Assembly (NCBI GenBank): GCA_017557715.1
Contig: JAFYYE010000107.1
Span: forward strand, 1 to 5,536
Origin: Pseudobutyrivibrio sp.
Lineage (GTDB): Bacteria > Bacillota > Clostridia > Lachnospirales > Lachnospiraceae
Length of the DNA: 5,536 nt
Direction of reading: 5' to 3'
In this document: positions 1-5,536 of the stretch, piece by piece
Position numbering within the stretch: position 1 is the stretch's first letter
How the letters are laid out: each line of letters starts with the position of its first letter
Position numbers and translations under genes: made by a program
Notes under the pieces: generated by a model
What the model was told of the DNA's origin: nothing
The model's input: the letters and a program-made list of their open reading frames with translations, nothing else
Databases searched by the model: none

Positions 1-69
1 GATGTGCCTTGGCTGTAAATTCAATTTCAGTGCACAAAGCAGCGACATAACGTCGCTGCATTTTTTCAT
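1..69 (-). CDS. Possible start of an unidentified gene (partial, runs off window)
   Basis: On the minus strand, AGGAG (80-76) lies 6 nt before an ATG at 69-67 followed by two AAA codons, and this frame stays open for 23 codons to the window edge (begins MKKCSDVMSLLCALK). The ribosome-binding spacing is ideal, and the position about 80 bp after lepA on the same strand suits a downstream gene. I recognise no family; it does not look like HemW, which follows lepA in many Bacillota. A second frame starting with the ATG at 61-59 is also open to the edge (begins MQRRYVAALCTEIEF). The stretch overlaps a hairpin that reads well as a plus-strand terminator, so both readings may be chance. Confidence 0.25.
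   Translation of the reverse strand, partial: MKKCSDVMSLLCALKLNLQPRHI
39..66 (+). terminator. Rho-independent terminator, plus strand
   Basis: A perfect 8-bp stem (GCAGCGAC, 39-46; GTCGCTGC, 52-59) closes a 5-nt loop and is followed by A and a run of six T (61-66). The GC-rich stem with a downstream T tract is a classic intrinsic terminator for transcription entering from the left. The gene it serves would lie outside the window; one plus-strand frame stops at 16-18, about 20 bp before the stem, which would fit but is only five codons long. Read on the minus strand the hairpin is followed only by TTTGTG, so it could be a weak bidirectional terminator for lepA, about 90 nt after its stop. Confidence 0.6.
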
Positions 70-152
70 CAAAAACTCCTGATAGGAAGTCGCAATATAA
101 ACATTTTTTAACACAAAAAGGTATATGAATATATAGTTCTATTGGAGTCATT

Positions 153-1958
153 TTAATCCTCGTCAAGTTTTAGAACGCTCATGAAGGCTGCTTGAGGAAT
201 CTCTACATTGCCAACCTGACGCATTCTCTTTTTTCCTTCTTTCTGCTTTTCAAGAAGCTTCTTCTTACGTGAAATATCACCACCGTAACATTTTGCGAGT
301 ACGTCCTTACGCATAGCCTTAACTGTTTCACGGGCAATAACCTTAGAACCAACTGCTGCCTGAATAGGAATCTCGAATAAGTGACATGGAATTTCGTCCT
401 TAAGCTTCTCGCACATTTTTCGTCCACGCTCGTAGGCTGTGCCAGAGAAGACGATGAATGAAAGGGCATCCACCTCTTCCTTGTTAATAAGAATATCAAG
501 CTTAACAAGCTCAGATTTCTGGTAGCCCTTCATTTCGTAATCGAATGAAGCATAACCACGTGAGCGGCTCTTTAATGCATCGAAGAAATCGTAAATGATT
601 TCATTAAGTGGAAGAGTATATTTAATGAGGGCACGTGTCTCCTCAATGTATTCCATACTGATATACTGACCACGACGTTCCTGACAAAGGTCCATGATGG
701 CGCCGATAAATTCGCTGGTAACCATGATTTCTGCTTCAACCATTGGCTCTTCCATGTAATCAATTTCTGATGGATCAGGAAGGTTGCTAGGATTTGTGAG
801 TTCAATCATAGTGCCGTCTGTTTTATGAACTCTGTAAACTACTGATGGAGCAGTAGTGACAAGATCGAGGTTGTATTCTCGCTCCAAGCGTTCCTGAATA
901 ATTTCCAAATGGAGGAGTCCGAGGAAACCGCATCTAAATCCGAAACCAAGTGCTATAGATGTTTCAGGCTCAAATTGAAGAGCGGCATCATTAAGCTGAA
1001 GTTTTTCTAATGCATCTCTTAAGTCAGGATATTTTGCACCATCTGCTGGATATAATCCGCAGTAAACCATTGGGTTAACTTTCTTATAACCTGGAAGTGG
1101 CTCAGCAGCTGGACGATTAACGTGAGTGATAGTATCACCGACACGTGTGTCTCGAACGTTCTTGATAGAAGCAGTCATATAACCTACCATACCTGCTGGA
1201 AGCTCGTCGCAAGGAATGAACTGGCCAGCGCCAAAGTAGCCAACTTCAACAACATCGAACTCGGCACCTGTAGCCATCATGCGAACCTTATCGCCAACCT
1301 TAAGAGTACCTTCCTTAATACGGCAGAATACGATAACACCCTTGTATGGGTCGTAAAGTGAATCGAAAATAAGTGCCTGAAGAGGCGCAGATGTATCACC
1401 TTTAGGTGGAGGAAGCTGATTAACGATAGCTTCTAATACATCGTGGATATTAAGACCTGTTTTTGCAGAAATCTGTGGAGCATCCTGAGCTTCAAGACCG
1501 ATAATGTCCTCGATTTCCTCGATAACGCGCTCTGGATCTGCTGAAGGCAAATCAATCTTATTGATAACAGGGATAACATCAAGGTCGTGATCAAGTGCAA
1601 GGTAAACATTTGCAAGAGTCTGTGCTTCGATACCCTGAGCTGCATCTACAACAAGAATAGCCCCATCGCATGCTGCAAGGGAGCGGGATACTTCGTAATT
1701 AAAATCTACGTGACCTGGAGTGTCTATGAGATTAAAGATATACTCCTGACCATCATCGGCCTTGTAAATAATACGAACGGCCTGAGACTTGATTGTGATT
1801 CCACGCTCGCGCTCAAGGTCCATATTATCAAGAACCTGTGCCTGCATTTCTCTGTCTGTGAGAGTGCCAGTCATCTGTATAATACGATCAGCAAGAGTAG
1901 ATTTGCCGTGATCGATATGTGCTACAATACAAAAATTTCGAATTTTACTCTGATCCAT
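153..1958 (-). CDS. lepA: Elongation factor 4 (LepA), ribosomal back-translocase GTPase
   Basis: This is a complete translational GTPase of 601 residues, the usual LepA length. LepA binds ribosomes and is proposed to back-translocate improperly positioned tRNAs and to help under ionic or cold stress; it acts in the cytosol and can associate with the membrane. The nucleotide-binding motifs are intact: G1 AHIDHGKST (13-21), switch I RERGITIKSQ (50-59), G3 DTPGH (79-83), G4 NKID (133-136) and G5 SAKTG (164-168). A beta-barrel domain II (about 185-290), an EF-G-like domain III (about 295-375), a domain V-like region (about 400-485) and the LepA-specific C-terminal domain follow, the last ending in the family signature GKKRMRQVGNVEIPQ. 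EF-G domain IV is absent, as expected. The ATG at 1958 is supported by AGAGGT (1969-1964) 5 nt upstream. The gene lies 83 bp after a diguanylate cyclase gene on the same strand. In many relatives lepA instead precedes hemW and hrcA in one direction. Confidence 0.98.
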   Translation of the reverse strand: MDQSKIRNFCIVAHIDHGKSTLADRIIQMTGTLTDREMQAQVLDNMDLERERGITIKSQAVRIIYKADDGQEYIFNLIDTPGHVDFNYEVSRSLAACDGAILVVDAAQGIEAQTLANVYLALDHDLDVIPVINKIDLPSADPERVIEEIEDIIGLEAQDAPQISAKTGLNIHDVLEAIVNQLPPPKGDTSAPLQALIFDSLYDPYKGVIVFCRIKEGTLKVGDKVRMMATGAEFDVVEVGYFGAGQFIPCDELPAGMVGYMTASIKNVRDTRVGDTITHVNRPAAEPLPGYKKVNPMVYCGLYPADGAKYPDLRDALEKLQLNDAALQFEPETSIALGFGFRCGFLGLLHLEIIQERLEREYNLDLVTTAPSVVYRVHKTDGTMIELTNPSNLPDPSEIDYMEEPMVEAEIMVTSEFIGAIMDLCQERRGQYISMEYIEETRALIKYTLPLNEIIYDFFDALKSRSRGYASFDYEMKGYQKSELVKLDILINKEEVDALSFIVFSGTAYERGRKMCEKLKDEIPCHLFEIPIQAAVGSKVIARETVKAMRKDVLAKCYGGDISRKKKLLEKQKEGKKRMRQVGNVEIPQAAFMSVLKLDED

Positions 1959-1987
1959 AAATTACCTCTATAAAAAATACTGCAATT

Positions 1988-2016
1988 ATCTTATCAGAGG
2001 CTAGGGAAAATAACAA
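1988..2016 (-). promoter_or_regulatory. Candidate sigma-A promoter of lepA
   Basis: On the minus strand, TTGTTA (2016-2011) and TAAGAT (1993-1988) are separated by 17 bp, and TGA directly before the -10 (1996-1994) gives an extended -10 TGn element. Each hexamer matches consensus at four of six positions. The predicted start near 1981 would leave a leader of roughly 22 nt carrying the lepA ribosome binding site. Since no terminator is visible after the cyclase gene, this would be an additional entry point rather than necessarily the only one. Confidence 0.45.
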
Positions 2017-2041
2017 GAATCGCAAGTAAAACAGTGGGAAA

Positions 2042-3499
2042 TTAGCGTTTTTTTTCTGGGTGCTCTTTATAGTAGGCTTTCTTGTCCTTGTACATTCTTT
2101 CGTCTGCATATCGCATAGCCTTTCTAAGGCTGTGTCCCTTCAAATCGTTGTAATGTCCAATGGCAAAATTAAGCCAGTCAGGGTCGGAGGCTTTTTCCCT
2201 CAATATTTTAATTTTCTCTTCAAACTCATCGGCGGTGCTTGTCATAGAAATAATTGCAAACTCATCACCACCTGCACGATAGATACTGTCACCCCAAAAT
2301 ACTTCTTTCAAAGTATTGGCGGCATCCTTAAGCAGACGGTCTCCGGCACTGTGTCCACCATTATCGTTTATAGCTTTCAGTCCGTTAAGGTCGCAGAAAG
2401 CTACGCTGAATGGAGTAGGATTCAGCTTAAGTCGTGTAGAAAATTCATCTACATCGTTATTCATTCGATTTCTATTATATACGCCAGTTAAAATATCTAT
2501 GTTGCTAAGGTATTCAAGCTGTTCCATAAATAAATGGTTGGCAATTTCAGAAGTAAGGAAAAATGCAACAAGCTCAATGGCCTCTTTAACCTTGACAAGG
2601 TTTTCAGTTTCAAAGCCTGTAAGATAGAGGTAGCCGATGATTACACCCTGATGGATGAAAGGTACCAGTGCAAGAGTTTCTACATTATTATCCTTAAGGG
2701 TCTTTACCCATTCTGGAGCCTTCTTGGCTATAATATCCATATCATGAGGATTTTTTATAATAATGCTATTGGTTTCTGACAATGCCTTTTCCCATGAAGC
2801 CACAATTCTATAAGGAAACTTTGAAAAGATTTCTTTTACGGTATATTCAAGCTTGTCACGCTCGCGCATGGACTCACTAATAATCTCAAAAGTTTTAGTT
2901 TCATTATTAATGGAAAGAATGCAGGCAACAAAGGAATCAGAATACTCTCGTAAATCCTTTGTTACAACATCCATGATGGAATAAAAATCCTTTTCATTTC
3001 TAAGTTCAAGGCATGTTTTTAGAACAAAGCTGGAAACATCTGGTGGTATTGCTGAATATTTTCCCGTATCCATTTCCTTATTAAGAGTGTACATGAATAT
3101 ACAATAGGATACGTTGGCATATTCAGGTGTAAAGTTCACAGGCATCAAAATATCCTCAGTCCAGAAACCATACATCTTTGTAGTGTCTACATAGATGTGG
3201 ATATGCTCGCCGCTCCAGGCAGCTCTAAAGCAAATGTCTTCAAAGTTTGGCTCTTTAGGAATCTGAGTATAATAAGGTTTTCCTTCAATCTGGGTATGGA
3301 ATGTATCTAAATCGATAGTAGAAGTGTCGTGATCAACAGAAAACAAATCATAATAGCCCTGGGTAAATAGTTTGTTGATGGCAAAAAAGCGCACCTCACC
3401 ACAGCTTCCATCATCCTTTTTCTCAACAGAGAAAATTGCACATGGAAGAGTGAAGGAGTTGGCTAAAGTTTTCATGCTATCGTATAGTTTTGATGCCAT
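2042..3499 (-). CDS. Soluble diguanylate cyclase with PAS-like and GAF-like sensory regions and a C-terminal GGDEF domain
   Basis: The 485-residue protein should condense two GTP into c-di-GMP. The C-terminal catalytic domain (about 325-480) begins with DILTGVYNR (335-343), carries DLNGLKAIND (370-379) with metal-ligand Asp370, then GGHSAGD (381-387), and has a canonical GGDEF loop at 410-414, so activity is expected. The RxxD product-inhibition site that normally sits five residues before GGDEF is FWGD here (401-404): the Arg is replaced by Phe, so classical I-site feedback is probably lost. Residues about 1-140 resemble the PAS-like input region of many clostridial cyclases, and about 160-320 look GAF-like (ALVPFIHQGVIIGYLYLTG, 277-295); both assignments are inferences and the ligand is unknown. 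I see no signal peptide or membrane segment, so it is probably cytosolic. GGAG (3510-3507) lies 7 nt before the ATG at 3499. It is transcribed divergently from the hrcA operon and followed by lepA. No EAL or HD-GYP domain is present. Confidence 0.93.
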   Translation of the reverse strand: MASKLYDSMKTLANSFTLPCAIFSVEKKDDGSCGEVRFFAINKLFTQGYYDLFSVDHDTSTIDLDTFHTQIEGKPYYTQIPKEPNFEDICFRAAWSGEHIHIYVDTTKMYGFWTEDILMPVNFTPEYANVSYCIFMYTLNKEMDTGKYSAIPPDVSSFVLKTCLELRNEKDFYSIMDVVTKDLREYSDSFVACILSINNETKTFEIISESMRERDKLEYTVKEIFSKFPYRIVASWEKALSETNSIIIKNPHDMDIIAKKAPEWVKTLKDNNVETLALVPFIHQGVIIGYLYLTGFETENLVKVKEAIELVAFFLTSEIANHLFMEQLEYLSNIDILTGVYNRNRMNNDVDEFSTRLKLNPTPFSVAFCDLNGLKAINDNGGHSAGDRLLKDAANTLKEVFWGDSIYRAGGDEFAIISMTSTADEFEEKIKILREKASDPDWLNFAIGHYNDLKGHSLRKAMRYADERMYKDKKAYYKEHPEKKR

Positions 3500-3523
3500 G
3501 TACTATCTCCATTAAAACATGGT

Positions 3524-3552
3524 CTTATATTAAGAAAATTCTAATTTATAAA
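3524..3552 (-). promoter_or_regulatory. Candidate promoter of the diguanylate cyclase gene
   Basis: On the minus strand, TTTATA (3552-3547, four of six consensus matches) and TATAAG (3529-3524, five of six) are spaced by 17 bp. The start would fall near 3517, giving a leader of about 18 nt with the GGAG ribosome binding site. The region is so AT-rich that other TATA-like hexamers occur, for example around 3590-3600, so this is the best of several weak options. Confidence 0.35.
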
Positions 3553-3600
3553 TGTGCAGTTATTGTGAAAAAACGACAGTTATAGATAAGAATTTATAAA
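3543..3600. repeat. Nested short direct repeats in the divergent promoter region
   Basis: AATTTATAAA occurs exactly at 3543-3552 and again at 3591-3600, and its inner TTTATAAA is itself palindromic. Between them, CAGTTAT occurs at 3557-3563 and 3577-3583, exactly 20 bp apart, and each copy is followed by one base and then G. The arrangement overlaps the candidate cyclase promoter and lies upstream of the hrcA promoter. Regulator binding is an inference; chance is possible in such AT-rich DNA. Confidence 0.45.
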
Positions 3601-3635
3601 GAAATAATTGTTTTATTAAAAAAATATAAAGTCTG

Positions 3636-3664
3636 TTGACAAACCTATTTCGTAGGTGTAAATT
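3636..3664 (+). promoter_or_regulatory. Sigma-A promoter of the hrcA-grpE-dnaK operon
   Basis: A perfect -35 TTGACA (3636-3641) and a -10 TAAATT (3659-3664, four of six) are separated by exactly 17 bp. An A/T-rich stretch just upstream (3611-3630) could act as an UP element. The predicted start is near A3671, which puts the CIRCE operator at about +10 to +36, the normal place for HrcA repression. The vegetative-type promoter fits class I heat-shock operons of Bacillota, where induction comes from loss of repression rather than from a special sigma factor. Confidence 0.85.
3643..3657. repeat. Inverted repeat in the hrcA promoter spacer
   Basis: ACCTA (3643-3647) and TAGGT (3653-3657) are perfect inverted arms around TTTCG, placed wholly between the -35 and -10 hexamers. 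Such a position would suit a small dimeric repressor. It does not match the CtsR heptad repeat or CIRCE. With 5-bp arms it may be chance. Confidence 0.4.
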
Positions 3665-3679
3665 AACATCAGAAAATGA

Positions 3680-3706
3680 TTAGCACTCCAATTTGATGAG
3701 TGCTAA
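3680..3706 (+). promoter_or_regulatory. CIRCE operator (HrcA binding site)
   Basis: This is a perfect copy of the CIRCE consensus: TTAGCACTC (3680-3688), a 9-bp spacer (3689-3697) and GAGTGCTAA (3698-3706). All 18 arm positions match. HrcA dimers bind it and block transcription; GroEL is known to promote HrcA activity in related bacteria, so chaperone titration by unfolded protein relieves repression. It lies in the untranslated leader about 46 bp before the hrcA start, so the transcript also carries it as a 9-bp hairpin. No second copy is seen before grpE or dnaK. Confidence 0.98.
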
Positions 3707-3734
3707 CAAATAAAAAGGGCTAGTACCATTTGTT
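3705..3734 (+). repeat. AU-rich inverted repeat in the hrcA leader
   Basis: AACAAAT (3705-3711) and ATTTGTT (3728-3734) are perfect 7-bp arms around a 16-nt loop that contains a possible inner GG/CC pairing. The stem begins on the last two bases of CIRCE and ends 8 nt before the AGGTGA ribosome binding site (3743-3748). With one G-C pair it would be weak. A role in the leader RNA is speculative. Confidence 0.3.
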
Positions 3735-3752
3735 TGGGAGAGAGGTGAATGT

Positions 3753-4802
3753 ATGGCAGATACAGAGCTTGATGAGAGAAAAGTTAAGATTTTAAATGCG
3801 ATTATCAAAAACTATTTAGAGACAGGTGAGCCAGTAGGTTCCCGTACCATTTCTAAATATACTGATTTAAATCTCAGCTCTGCTACCATTCGTAATGAGA
3901 TGTCAGATCTTGAGGATTTGGGTTACATCGTACAGCCTCACACATCTGCAGGTCGTATTCCTTCGGACAAAGGCTACAGATTTTACGTTAACAATCTGAT
4001 AGCTTCCAAAGATAAAGAAGTTTCAGATATGAAGGAATGGATGATTGAGCGAGAAGAGAAGATGGAAACACTTCTCAAAAACGTGGCAAAGGTACTGGCT
4101 ACTAATACACAGTACGCTACAATGATTTCTGCTCCAGCAGTTGTCTCAAATAAATTAAAGTTTGTTCAGCTCTCAGCTGTAGATGAGAATCAGCTACTCT
4201 CAGTAGTGGTTATGGATGGAAACATCGTTAAGAACAAAATCATCCACGTTGATAAGCCACTTGATAATGAGACATTACTTAAGCTTAACATGCTTTTGAA
4301 TACAAATCTTAATGGTCTTGCTGTTGATCAGATTAATCTGGCACTTATTACAAGGTTGAAAGATCAGGCAGGTATCCATGATGAGATAGTTTCGCAGGTA
4401 CTCGATACAGTTGCTGAGACTATTACAGAGGATGAAGATTTACAGGTTTACACATCAGGTGCTACCAACATCTTCAAATACCCAGAGCTTTCAGATTCTA
4501 AGAAAGCATCTGAGCTTTTAGATACATTCGAAGAAAAGCAGTCATTGATAGAGCTTCTCGCAGAAAATGCTTCTGATGAGGAGACAGGTATTCAGGTTTA
4601 TATAGGTGATGAATCACCTATATCTACCATGAAGGATTGCTCGATTGTTACAGCAACATACGAACTGGGAGACGGAGTTAAGGGCACAATCGGAATCGTT
4701 GGTCCAAAGAGAATGGATTACGAGAATGTTGTTGATAATATAAAAAGTCTCAAGGGACAGCTTGATAAGCTGCTTCGCAATGAGAAGAAAAATGATAGTT
4801 AG
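3753..4802 (+). CDS. hrcA: Heat-inducible transcription repressor HrcA
   Basis: This 349-residue protein has normal HrcA length and is the repressor that binds CIRCE, here controlling its own operon. The N-terminal winged helix (about 5-80) contains ILNAIIKNYLETGEPVGS (13-30), the recognition helix SSATIRNEMSDLEDLG (42-57) and the wing HTSAGRIPSDKGYRFYV (63-79), all hallmark sequences. A central GAF-like dimerisation region with an inserted segment follows, and the C-terminal family motif GIVGPKRMDY sits at 314-323. The ATG at 3753 is set by AGGTGA (3743-3748); the nearby ATG at 3749 and GTG at 3745 are out of frame. It is first in the operon, with CIRCE 46 bp upstream and grpE starting 11 bp after its stop. 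Its TAG overlaps the grpE ribosome binding site, so translational coupling is likely. It is intact, with no unusual residues noticed. Confidence 0.98.
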   Translation: MADTELDERKVKILNAIIKNYLETGEPVGSRTISKYTDLNLSSATIRNEMSDLEDLGYIVQPHTSAGRIPSDKGYRFYVNNLIASKDKEVSDMKEWMIEREEKMETLLKNVAKVLATNTQYATMISAPAVVSNKLKFVQLSAVDENQLLSVVVMDGNIVKNKIIHVDKPLDNETLLKLNMLLNTNLNGLAVDQINLALITRLKDQAGIHDEIVSQVLDTVAETITEDEDLQVYTSGATNIFKYPELSDSKKASELLDTFEEKQSLIELLAENASDEETGIQVYIGDESPISTMKDCSIVTATYELGDGVKGTIGIVGPKRMDYENVVDNIKSLKGQLDKLLRNEKKNDS

Positions 4803-4805
4803 GAG
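4801..4805 (+). promoter_or_regulatory. grpE ribosome binding site overlapping the hrcA stop codon
   Basis: AGGAG (4801-4805) shares its first two bases with the TAG stop of hrcA (4800-4802) and lies 8 nt before the grpE ATG. Ribosomes finishing hrcA would therefore sit over the grpE initiation site, which favours coupled translation. The site also fixes the grpE start at 4814. Confidence 0.85.
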
Positions 4806-4813
4806 ATTTCTTA

Positions 4814-5422
4814 ATGGCAGAGAATAAAATGGAAGAGTTTTCTACAGAAGAAGCAGTTAAGGAAGCTGTAGAGAACGCTGAAGAAATGAAAGAAGAAGCC
4901 CCAGCTGCTGAGAATACAGAAGAGGCAGCAGAGGATAAGGATTCTGATAAGGAAGCTAAGAAGGGCTTCAAGAAAAAGGAAAAGAAGAAAGACAAAAGAG
5001 ACGAGCAGATTGAGCAGCTTAACGACAAGGTAATGCGTCAGATGGCTGAGTTCGAAAACTTCAGACGTAGAACTGAAATTGAAAAGTCTCAGATGTTTGC
5101 AACAGGTGCAAAGAGCATCGTAGAGAAGATTCTTCCTGTAGTAGATAACTTCGAAAGAGGTCTTGCTACAGTTGAGGAAGGAGCAGATCCATTTGCAGAT
5201 GGAATGCTCATGATATATAAGCAATTGCTTACAACACTTGATGAGGCGGGAGTTAAGCCAATCGAGGCTGTAGGACAGGAATTCAATCCAGATTTCCACA
5301 ACGCTGTAATGCACGTTGAGGATGAGGAAGTTGGCGAGAACATCGTCGTAGAGGAATTCCAGAAGGGCTACATGTACAATGACACAGTAGTCCGCCATTC
5401 AATGGTAAAAGTAGCAAATTAA
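4814..5422 (+). CDS. grpE: Nucleotide exchange factor GrpE (DnaK co-chaperone)
   Basis: GrpE is a cytosolic dimer that opens the DnaK nucleotide-binding domain to release ADP. The 202-residue product has the expected layout. Residues about 1-48 are an acidic, Glu/Ala-rich low-complexity tail, about 49-62 a Lys-rich patch, and about 63-117 the long dimerising helix with MAEFENFRRRTEIEK (77-91) and IVEKILPVVDNFERGL (102-117). The C-terminal beta domain that contacts DnaK (about 140-200) contains GQEFNPDFHNAV (154-165), EEFQKGYMYND (180-190) and VVRHSMVKV (192-200), close to the family signature. The disordered, charged N terminus is common in GrpE and should not be taken as a separate domain. 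The gene lies 11 bp after hrcA and 41 bp before dnaK, with no internal promoter seen, so it should share CIRCE/HrcA control. Confidence 0.97.
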   Translation: MAENKMEEFSTEEAVKEAVENAEEMKEEAPAAENTEEAAEDKDSDKEAKKGFKKKEKKKDKRDEQIEQLNDKVMRQMAEFENFRRRTEIEKSQMFATGAKSIVEKILPVVDNFERGLATVEEGADPFADGMLMIYKQLLTTLDEAGVKPIEAVGQEFNPDFHNAVMHVEDEEVGENIVVEEFQKGYMYNDTVVRHSMVKVAN

Positions 5423-5463
5423 CATTTTCATTTTGATGATAAACCCAAAAGGAGGAAATAATA

Positions 5464-5536
5464 ATGGGAAAGATTATTGGTATCGATTTAGGAACAACTA
5501 ACAGCTGTGTTGCTGTTATGGAAGGTGGAAAGCCTA
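5464..5536 (+). CDS. dnaK: Chaperone protein DnaK (Hsp70), 5' end only
   Basis: Only the first 24 codons are inside the window. They read [18 protein letters not shown] and on to GGKP, which is the phosphate-1 loop of the Hsp70 ATPase domain ([10 protein letters not shown], residues 5-14) and is diagnostic for DnaK. The protein is an ATP-dependent chaperone that binds exposed hydrophobic segments and works with GrpE and, in the cell, DnaJ; dnaJ would be expected downstream but is not visible. A strong AGGAGG (5450-5455) lies 8 nt before the ATG. The 41-bp gap after grpE has neither a CIRCE copy nor a terminator, so dnaK should be part of the hrcA operon. Confidence 0.96.

Noticed and set aside
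203..508. Same-strand out-of-frame open reading frame inside lepA
   Set aside because: It is fully contained in the conserved LepA C-terminal coding region in another frame and shows no recognisable product.
1587..1973. Plus-strand open frame of 128 codons over the lepA 5' end
   Set aside because: It is antisense to the strongly conserved GTPase domain, has no recognisable motif, and I found no convincing ribosome binding site.
2060..2491. Plus-strand open frame of 143 codons over the GGDEF domain
   Set aside because: It is antisense to the catalytic domain with canonical motifs; its product shows no family features.
3636..3706. CtsR operator or a heat-shock sigma-32-type promoter
   Set aside because: No tandem GGTCAAA-type heptads are present, and the promoter hexamers are of the vegetative TTGACA/TAnnnT type with CIRCE, which explains heat-shock control.
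4811..5398. Long open frame (195 codons) antisense to grpE
   Set aside because: It mirrors grpE, which has a clear family match and ribosome binding site. The antisense product is a biased Leu/Phe/Cys/Ser-rich string produced by complementing Glu/Lys-rich codons.
5423..5463. Second CIRCE, promoter or terminator between grpE and dnaK
   Set aside because: The 41-bp gap contains only AT-rich sequence and the dnaK ribosome binding site; no CIRCE arm, -35/-10 pair or hairpin was found.
1..5536. Mobile element, CRISPR array, tRNA/rRNA, toxin-antitoxin or defence system
   Set aside because: No transposase or integrase coding, no regularly spaced repeats, no tRNA-like fold and no small gene pair were seen; nearly all sequence is explained by the listed genes.

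Overview
The window looks like ordinary chromosome from a low-GC anaerobic Bacillota, most likely a clostridium of the Lachnospiraceae (Butyrivibrio/Pseudobutyrivibrio-like). This is inferred from the AT-rich intergenic DNA, strong AGGAGG-type ribosome binding sites, a perfect CIRCE element with an hrcA-grpE-dnaK operon, and the character of the protein sequences. The genus is a guess; the class is fairly secure.

Layout. Positions 1-152 form a short edge region with a strong-looking intrinsic terminator (39-66), best read for a plus-strand gene lying left of the window. A possible minus-strand reading frame starts over the same hairpin. The minus strand then carries two genes. A soluble diguanylate cyclase with a PAS-like region, a GAF-like region and a GGDEF domain (3499 down to 2042) is followed 83 bp later by lepA, the ribosomal back-translocase EF4 (1958 down to 153). 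lepA has a candidate promoter of its own. No terminator is visible between the two genes, so read-through is possible.

A 253-bp divergent intergenic region (3500-3752) separates these from the plus-strand heat-shock operon. It holds a weak candidate promoter for the cyclase, a cluster of short AT-rich repeats, a clear sigma-A promoter for hrcA with a small inverted repeat in its spacer, and the CIRCE operator just downstream of the predicted start. The operon then runs hrcA (3753-4802), grpE (4814-5422) and the first 24 codons of dnaK (5464 to the window end), with tight spacing and no internal promoter or terminator seen.

How the parts work together. HrcA binds CIRCE and represses its own operon. 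GrpE is the nucleotide-exchange factor for DnaK, so the operon encodes a self-regulated chaperone machine. LepA acts on stalled or mis-translocated ribosomes, and the cyclase makes the second messenger c-di-GMP. The latter two have no demonstrated link to the chaperone operon beyond adjacency. I found no mobile element, CRISPR array, tRNA or rRNA, and no convincing undescribed system. The most notable points are the cyclase gene between lepA and hrcA, its degenerate I-site, and the repeat structure of the divergent promoter region.
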